A stretch of 64,000 nucleotides of DNA from Lentilactobacillus kosonis (GTDB lineage: Bacteria > Bacillota > Bacilli > Lactobacillales > Lactobacillaceae), in NCBI RefSeq assembly GCF_003864335.1, contig NZ_BEXA01000004.1:62001-126000 (forward strand). The letters run 5' to 3'. The stretch's first letter is position 1. Every line of letters begins with the position of its first letter. Below are positions 58,684-64,000 of this stretch, one piece after another. Both the position numbers and the translations under genes were made by a program. Below the pieces are notes generated by a model. It was not told where the DNA came from. It did not search any database and worked only from the letters and a program-made list of their open reading frames with translations.

Positions 58684-59864
58684 TTAAATAAATTTTAGTT
58701 TTGCGATTCGTTCACACGCTTCAGTGTACCTGGGTTCATCAATCAATAATCCGACCCGGACATAACCTTCACCATTCTTACCAAAACCATTTCCTGGCGC
58801 TACCGCAACCGCGGCTTTGTCTAGTAGCAGATCAGCGAAGCTTTCACTGGTGTAGCCGTCGGGAACCGGCATCCAAGCATAAAAAGTGCCTTCGGAATGG
58901 TATGGTTCCCACCCAATCGCTCTAGCCGCTTTGAAAAATTGGTCTCGCCGTTGTTCATACCGCGCTACCAACTTGGTGACACTTGCCTGTCTGTCATTCA
59001 AAGCAACTGCCGCGGCATCCTGGATTGCTGGGAAAACACTAACGAATAAATGATCTTGAATTAAATTAATGGCTTCAATAATATCTGGATTTCCAACAGC
59101 AAATCCGACTCGCCAACCAGCCATGTTATAAGTCTTTGAAAATGTGTAGGTTTCAATCCCAACATCCTTAGCCCCAGGTGTTTGCAGAAAACTAATTGGT
59201 CGATTACCATCGAACCCAATTGCTCCGTAAGCAAAATCCTGAACTACAGACACATCGTTCTGTTTTGCAAATGCTACAACGTCTTTATAGAAATCTGGAG
59301 TAGCAATCGCTCCGGTGGGATTATTTGGATAGTTAAGATACATCAAATTACGCTTATCATGATTAATTTTAATCGAATTCAAATCGGGCAAATAGCCATT
59401 CTCTGCATCGATGGGAAAAAGATTTAGCTTAGCATTTGCTAATGGAACCCCTGATAAGTAATCTGGATACCCTGGATCTGGTAACCAAACGTTGTCGCCA
59501 GGATTTAATATGGCTAATGGTAATTCAACTAATGCCGTCTTTGAACCACCGATAATTGCTACTTCTGTTTTGGGGTCTAGTTGCACCCTGTATTCTCGTT
59601 GATAAAAATCAGCAGCTGCCTGTTTCAACTCATCTTTACCACGAAAAGGTGAATATTTATGACTATTCGGATCCGCCGTAGCTTTTGCATTGCTTCAACA
59701 ATATTTTTGGGCGTCGGTTGGTCGGGATTTCCCTGCCCGAGATTGATAACGTCGGCTCCAGAAGCAACTTTTTGGCTTACCTTATTAACTAGATCGGCAA
59801 AAAATTGTTTCGGTAAATTATCTAATACTTGCGATTTTTGGATTGTCGTTATGATTCCCCCCAT
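58684..59864 (-). CDS. class I/II PLP aminotransferase (frameshifted)
   Basis: Aminotransferase of the aspartate/MalY-like class. The N-terminal NLGQGNPDQPTP lies in one frame and the bulk in another; adding one A near 59693 gives MQKATADPNSHKYSPFRG. PLP lysine in TYTFSKTYNMAGWRVGF, cofactor Asn in LNYPNNPTG. About 393 residues. The start is uncertain: no start codon sits well behind the GGGGGG site, so the ATG at 59864 is provisional. Under a Met T-box, it may make or use 4-methylthio-2-oxobutyrate. Confidence 0.88.
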
Positions 59865-59882
59865 TCCTTAAATTCAAATCAT

Positions 59883-60125
59883 AAAAAAGTCCCTTTAGTT
59901 GCAGAACAACTAAAGGAGACGAAATCGTGGTACCACCCTGATTCACAGCTCGATTCACTCAAACTGCCTCAACAGCACAATAATGCTAGGGATGGTAACG
60001 GATCCTTCCGTGATTACTGCGTTAACAATAATCCATTTATCAGAGCTCATCTTCGTTTCAAAGTGAACGTTGGTTTACACCTAGGCCAACTCTCTTAAGA
60101 ACACTTTTGAAACTACTCTTCTCTT
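59883..60125 (-). promoter_or_regulatory. T-box riboswitch, methionine-specific
   Basis: Controls the aminotransferase-metQNI-M20 operon by sensing uncharged tRNA-Met. The T-box bulge AGGGTGGTACCACG is at 59926-59939 and the terminator (CTTTAGTTG/CAACTAAAG, then six T) at 59883-59920. Stem I has paired AGAG/CTCT and GTTTC/GAAAC arms bracketing an internal loop GAAGATGAG with ATG (60048-60050) as the specifier codon for methionine. AGAGAGTTGG is the usual distal stem I motif. Confidence 0.92.
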
Positions 60126-60152
60126 CATGACTTGTTTATTGAATTAATTTAA

Positions 60153-60180
60153 ATAATAACATTGATTTTTAATAAATCAA
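60153..60180 (-). promoter_or_regulatory. promoter of the Met T-box operon
   Basis: Minus strand TTGATT (60175-60180), 16-base spacer, TATTAT (60153-60158) with TG one base ahead (extended -10). Confidence 0.75.
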
Positions 60181-60289
60181 GTTATTTTTAATATTAATCC
60201 CACAAACACCCAATAATCTAGTAGTATCGATGACTTAACCACTCTCATAATAAGTCCCAGACTCAAAAGACACCCATTAATAATTTCTT

Positions 60290-60298
60290 TGTTATAAT
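60290..60298 (+). promoter_or_regulatory. extended -10 promoter of the baeRF gene
   Basis: TGTTATAAT at 60290-60298, a consensus extended -10 box; no clear -35. 31 bases before the start codon. Confidence 0.65.
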
Positions 60299-60329
60299 GA
60301 GGTTATAAAAGCTAAAGGAGCGTGACATT

Positions 60330-61388
60330 ATGACAAAAATAATCACATTGAGAAACTTGCCGAAGACACTGACTCCAGATAAAGATGTTATCACCTTGAG
60401 CATCAACTTGAACAAATTAAAGTATCAACAAGATGAACGATTACATCTTAAGAGTGCCCTGACAGAGATCAAGAAGTATGCGGATAATAATTCTGAATTA
60501 GATTATCCTGAATTAGAAAATCAAATTTCTAATTTGATTGATCAAGATTTGCCTTATCAAGGAGTTACTTTGTTTGTTCAAAGTAACAGTCCTGAATTAT
60601 TGGCGCTACCAAGAACAACCGTTGATGACATTCATCTAACCATTAGTAAATCACCAGATTTGCTTTCAGTATTACGTGAACAGCCAAATAAGGTATATTA
60701 TCTATTAGCTTTAGAAGGCTCAACCTTCCGATTATTTAATGTAATCGATCAAACTGTTTCACCAATTAAATTAAGTAAAGAGGCCCCAACTGACCTAGTT
60801 GAAACCCTAGGATCAGAAAAACGTGGTGGCGAAATAAACTTTAGTGGCCAAGGCGGTTCAACTACTTATCACGGTCATAACGAAACTAGTAAAGAAAAAC
60901 AAATTGATTTGGAACGTTACTACCGTGAAATCAACAAGTATCTTAACCAGACCATTGATTTAAAAACTCCGGTGATTTTAATGGGCTTGCCTAAAAACAT
61001 TGCCCTCTTCAAGAAGATTGCTGATAAGCTGACAATTTCTGACATTAAAATTAGTAAAGCACCAACTGATTTAACTGATCCCCAAGTTGAAAAAGTTGCT
61101 CAAACTGAAATTAGTAATCAAGAAATTGAACTAGCAAACCAAAATATCTCTGAACTCAGCAATAAGCGAGTGTTAACTGACACCGCTGAAATTAATGAAG
61201 CAATCGACACTAACCAGTTGAATCGACTTATTGTTAATGTTGGTAACTTAACGGACGAGGTTGATCCTCATTTATATAACGATATTAACCGAATTATCAC
61301 TCGGGCTCTTAAAATTGACAGCCAGGTAATGGTCTTAAAACAAGAAGAACCTCAATCACCATCCCTAATTGAAGGAACTACTTATTAA
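60330..61388 (+). CDS. eRF1-like protein, baeRF family (bacterial archaeo-eukaryotic release factor)
   Basis: 352 residues, no signal peptide. The layout fits baeRF proteins: an N-terminal alpha/beta domain, a central segment with GQGGSTTYHGHNETSKEKQ followed by the helix DLERYYREINKYL, and a C-terminal pelota-like domain (PVILMGLPKNIALFKKI). The eRF1 GGQ may be mimicked by the GQGG stretch but its function is not proven. Related proteins bind ribosomes in hibernation or rescue. ATG after AAAGGAG. The family assignment is from memory of the motif and should be tested. Confidence 0.65.
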   Translation: MTKIITLRNLPKTLTPDKDVITLSINLNKLKYQQDERLHLKSALTEIKKYADNNSELDYPELENQISNLIDQDLPYQGVTLFVQSNSPELLALPRTTVDDIHLTISKSPDLLSVLREQPNKVYYLLALEGSTFRLFNVIDQTVSPIKLSKEAPTDLVETLGSEKRGGEINFSGQGGSTTYHGHNETSKEKQIDLERYYREINKYLNQTIDLKTPVILMGLPKNIALFKKIADKLTISDIKISKAPTDLTDPQVEKVAQTEISNQEIELANQNISELSNKRVLTDTAEINEAIDTNQLNRLIVNVGNLTDEVDPHLYNDINRIITRALKIDSQVMVLKQEEPQSPSLIEGTTY

Positions 61389-61399
61389 CACCATTTCTA

Positions 61400-61445
61400 A
61401 AAATAAAGCCATTTCCTAATGAATTAGGGAATGGCTTTATTTTTC
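61400..61445. terminator. bidirectional terminator
   Basis: AATAAAGCCATTTCCTAAT and ATTAGGGAATGGCTTTATT form a long stem, A run left and T run right. Confidence 0.88.
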
Positions 61446-61913
61446 TTATCTTTGTAAATCAGCGTTAGTTAATACTTTAACTGACGGTCTTTGGTAATAA
61501 TAAAACTGGTTAAGTGTTGAATCATATAGGCACTGTTGACCATACACATCAAATGCTCGCCTAACCGTTACAGACTTGCCTGGATTGATCACAACAGCCC
61601 TATGTGGTAAGGCCACCGGTGCCATCCGTTTAGGGTAATGACGCCGATAATATCTAATTTTAGAAAACGTAAATTTAATTTGTTTTTTAGTTCCATTCTT
61701 AATTTTCATATTGCGATATACGCGAACGTAAACACTTGGTGAATTTTTAGCATCGTAGTGCCAAGCGCCGGAAAACTTGACCTTTTGTCGCTCTTTACTT
61801 GAAAGCTGAGCATAATTAACCTGGGGCACCTTTGTGGCAAATATTGGTTCGGCAATAGTTAACATTAACGCTATCGTCATTGTTGAGATAGCAATTGTCT
61901 TTAAAATTTTCAT
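61446..61913 (-). CDS. secreted protein of unknown function
   Basis: 155 residues with a signal peptide (cleavage likely after IFA-T, about residue 27). The mature protein is basic and rich in Tyr and Lys, with RYYRRHYPKRMAPVALPHRA and a C-terminal YYYQRPSVKVLT. Short, no known domain. It lies between a terminator and a divergent secreted-protein gene. Confidence 0.75.
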   Translation of the reverse strand: MKILKTIAISTMTIALMLTIAEPIFATKVPQVNYAQLSSKERQKVKFSGAWHYDAKNSPSVYVRVYRNMKIKNGTKKQIKFTFSKIRYYRRHYPKRMAPVALPHRAVVINPGKSVTVRRAFDVYGQQCLYDSTLNQFYYYQRPSVKVLTNADLQR

Positions 61914-62038
61914 GTCAATAGGATACCAAGCTACTATTAGTCAATCAAGGTTTTTAACCAAATCGTAAACCGAATGTTACCATTTATTAAGTTTAGAATT
62001 ATTGTAAAAAGGCTATAATTATTATTGAGGTGAATTAA

Positions 62039-62862
62039 ATGAAAATCAAACATATATTAGTCATGACCGGAATGATTATCGGAACTTTATTAGCTGGGAG
62101 CACATATGCATCTGCTGCTACCCAGTCTACAAAAACTACCCAAGACACCACTCCTGCTGCGACGGTGACAAATCCTTATGCTTACTTCCAAGCTTTAAAG
62201 AATGTCACGATTCCCCTACCAGGAAATGAGCAAACCGTAAAAATCAAGAAAGGTACTATTGTTCCTGGATACGTTTTTCAAGATGCATTCAGAAGTCAAC
62301 TTAGTATTAAATTGAATTTAAGTTCACTCAGTTATCAATCTCGTAAATCTTGGAGTAAAATAACTAACAAAACTAATTGGCAACAAAGCGGGGCCACAGA
62401 GCAAGCAACTGCGTTCAAGGCAGTTGCCGCTCCTCAACAAATGTTGATTTCAACTGTGAACAGCTTACCATTGACGGGTATGTTTTACGTTGGAAACAAG
62501 GCCAGCGCAAATGGCACAACTAAATTAAAGAGTCGCTTAGTTATCACTACCGATGGTTACGTTGAGCGTTACTATGACACTTATCCTAATATGAGTGTAA
62601 AGCCAATGGCTTCAGCTAAAATCAGTAAGGTTGAAACCAAAGGTGCTACTAAGTATCTCTACTATCCTAGCCATATTAAAGGTGTTAAGGACAGTCATGT
62701 TGCCAAAACCGGTAAGATGCAATATCGATTGGCAATCAAGAATCTAAAAAATCAACTACCACTAAGGTAACTAATGATGGCGACACGGCAATTGAAACCT
62801 ATGCAGTTTACTCATTTGGTGGTCAACATTACTTCACATTAACTAAATCAACTATCCTATAA
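62039..62862 (+). CDS. secreted protein of unknown function (frameshifted)
   Basis: Signal peptide of about 26 residues (cleavage near ASA-AT). The mature part starts Thr-rich, then has KNVTIPLPGNEQTVKIKKGTI, a beta-rich domain seen in lactobacillar exported proteins. The frame ends at 62770; adding one A to the run near 62748 gives KKSTTTKVTNDGDTAIETYA and VYSFGGQHYFTLTKS, with a stop at 62862. About 274 residues. ATG after GAGGTGA. Confidence 0.75.
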
Positions 62863-62872
62863 TTAGGATAGT

Positions 62873-62901
62873 TTGACTCTACACCGATTATCAGGTATAT
62901 T
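62873..62901 (+). promoter_or_regulatory. promoter of the SMR exporter gene
   Basis: TTGACT (62873-62878), 17-base spacer, TATATT (62896-62901). Transcription would start near 62908, about 113 bases before the ATG, leaving a long leader. Confidence 0.75.
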
Positions 62902-62924
62902 GGTTTGAATTAATTAAATAATTG

Positions 62925-63004
62925 ATGCGCCACCGGGTGCAAACAAAGTCAACACATTACTAAACTTCGTTAGGTCTAAGGAGAAGTTTAGCAATGTGTT
63001 TTTT
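62925..63004 (+). promoter_or_regulatory. attenuator or riboswitch leader of the SMR exporter gene
   Basis: A strong hairpin, AACACATT-A-CTAAACTTC (62951-62968) with GAAGTTTAG-C-AATGTGTT (62983-63000), is followed by six T and so is a terminator placed upstream of the gene. A GC-rich hairpin-like stretch (GCGCCACCGGGTGC, 62927-62940) precedes it, and the 14-base loop (GTTAGGTCTAAGGA) could pair with it. The layout fits a guanidine riboswitch ahead of a guanidinium exporter; the class is not proven. Confidence 0.55.
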
Positions 63005-63020
63005 ATTGGAGGAATTTCAA

Positions 63021-63341
63021 ATGTCATGGATCAATTTATTAATTGCCGGTTTTTTTGAAGTTTTCTGGGCTACGACTCTAAAATTAAGCCACGGATTCAC
63101 TAAACTGGGCTTCTCAATTGCAACTCTAATTGGGTTAGCACTTAGCTTTTATTTTTTAGCCAAAGCCACAAAAACAATGCCCATCAGCTTATCCTATCCA
63201 ATTTGGACAGGAATCGGTGCCGTAGGTTCAATCCTAGTAGGCGTATTTTTATTCAAAGATAACTTATCAATTACTACCTGGATATTTGTTATTATGTTAA
63301 TTGTTGGAATTATTGGAATTAAGGTCACAAGCGGACATTAA
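63021..63341 (+). CDS. small multidrug resistance (SMR) protein, Gdx/SugE-type guanidinium exporter
   Basis: 106 residues, four membrane helices, Glu13 in GFFEVFWATTLKLSHGFT. The KLSHGFT and SYPIWTGIGAVGS motifs are those of the Gdx subtype, which exports guanidinium, rather than of EmrE. ATG after GGAGG. The upstream terminator-bearing leader supports ligand control. Confidence 0.85.
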   Translation: MSWINLLIAGFFEVFWATTLKLSHGFTKLGFSIATLIGLALSFYFLAKATKTMPISLSYPIWTGIGAVGSILVGVFLFKDNLSITTWIFVIMLIVGIIGIKVTSGH

Positions 63342-63382
63342 TGATATAATGACAATATCATTTTTTAAAGGAGAAGCAAAAA

Positions 63383-63897
63383 ATGGCACTAAGCGTCAAA
63401 AGGTGTAATCTTAACGACCTCGATCAATTGACCGAAATCGCTATTGAGACCTTTGTCGATACCTTTTTACCCAATAATCGGCAAAAAGACATCGATCAGT
63501 ATGTAATGAATGCGTTTAATAGTTCTAAAATTACTGATGAAATGCACAATCCTGAATCTTCATTTTACTTCGTATTTTATGACCATGAGCTTGCTGGTTA
63601 TTTAAAGATCAATTTGGGTACTGCTCAAACTGAAGAAATGGGTCCCGATTACTTAGAGGTTCAAAGAATTTACGTCCGCAAGAAATTTCAAGGTATGGGG
63701 ATTGGTAATGTACTAATGGAGCGAGCAGTTAAACTTGCTCAACATAATAAGAAGAAAAAAATTTGGCTTGGGGTTTGGGAGAAAAATGTTGCTGCGCAAA
63801 TTTTTATGCTAAATGGAACTTTAAAAAAACCGGTACACACACCTTTTTAATGGGCGGTACCCCAAATAATGACTGGATTATGACAAAAAATTTATAA
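63383..63897 (+). CDS. GNAT-family N-acetyltransferase (frameshifted)
   Basis: Acetyl-CoA motif RKKFQGMGIGNVLMERAV (R/QxxGxG/A) and the preceding LEVQRIYV strand. The frame breaks near 63805, where one A is missing (CAAATTTTTATG); corrected, it continues QNFYAKWNFKKTGTHTF and stops at 63897, 171 residues. ATG after AAAGGAG. Substrate unknown. Confidence 0.85.
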
Positions 63898-63903
63898 TTA
63901 ATT

Positions 63904-63942
63904 GTCGACTTTTCACTATTCAATGAAAAGTCGACTTTTTTA
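63904..63942 (+). terminator. terminator after the GNAT gene
   Basis: GTCGACTTTTCA (63904-63915) pairs with TGAAAAGTCGAC (63924-63935), followed by six T. Confidence 0.9.
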
Positions 63943-64000
63943 TTTAAAATCAATTATTCTTAATCTATAGATTTTCTAACAATAACTATGGGGGATCCAT

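Overview
The window looks like chromosomal DNA of a low-GC lactic acid bacterium of the family Lactobacillaceae; I cannot fix the genus. Evidence: the order tdk-prfA-prmC-sua5-glyA-upp-atpBEFHA, a MurT/GatD pair, a methionine T-box, a tmRNA with tag AKNNNNSYALAA, pyruvate oxidase plus NADH peroxidase, a one-locus folate operon, and many small secreted proteins of lactobacillar style. There is no insertion sequence, prophage, CRISPR array or rRNA.

Layout. 1-9031 (minus): ATP synthase genes and the translation/one-carbon block. 9228-14884 (mostly plus): murT-gatD, a beta-lactamase-like hydrolase, two unknown genes and a secreted metzincin. 14983-20889: esterase, divergent tRNA-Gln(CTG) and tRNA-Glu(CTC), then a minus operon of C39-like pseudoenzyme, response regulator, histidine kinase and pgi. 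21004-28979: HAD phosphatase, cobT, membrane methyltransferase, secreted duplicated-domain protein, NmrA-like protein, ssrA, mazEF, potassium channel. 29034-36539: an RsgA GTPase behind a leader-peptide attenuator, npr with a PerR-type operator in its promoter, EndA-like nuclease, L,D-transpeptidase, YfcC carrier. 36583-41009: folB-folK-folE-folC-rdgB-folP. 41152-50958: phosphatase, small stress enzymes, pox, quinone oxidoreductase, tandem CPA1/CPA2 antiporters. 51248-54626: DUF975 protein, an array of four related one-TM small proteins and another membrane protein. 54818-60180: Met T-box operon (aminotransferase, metQ, metN, metI, M20 peptidase). 60330-63897: eRF1-like (baeRF) protein, two secreted proteins, an SMR exporter behind an attenuator, a GNAT.

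The genes suggest some links: Pox makes hydrogen peroxide and Npr, under a PerR-type box, removes it. The Met T-box couples methionine uptake to an aminotransferase and a deacylase-like peptidase. The most novel-looking element is the rsgA leader: a 12-codon Shine-Dalgarno-preceded ORF followed by four RNA segments arranged like an erm attenuator (1:2, 2:3, 3:4), the last being the rsgA ribosome-binding site.

A strong caveat: about 23 genes, including essential ones (atpA, atpF, pgi), carry single-base frameshifts, mostly in A/T runs. This is far more likely sequencing error than biology. I give full gene extents across these breaks and state where the frame changes.
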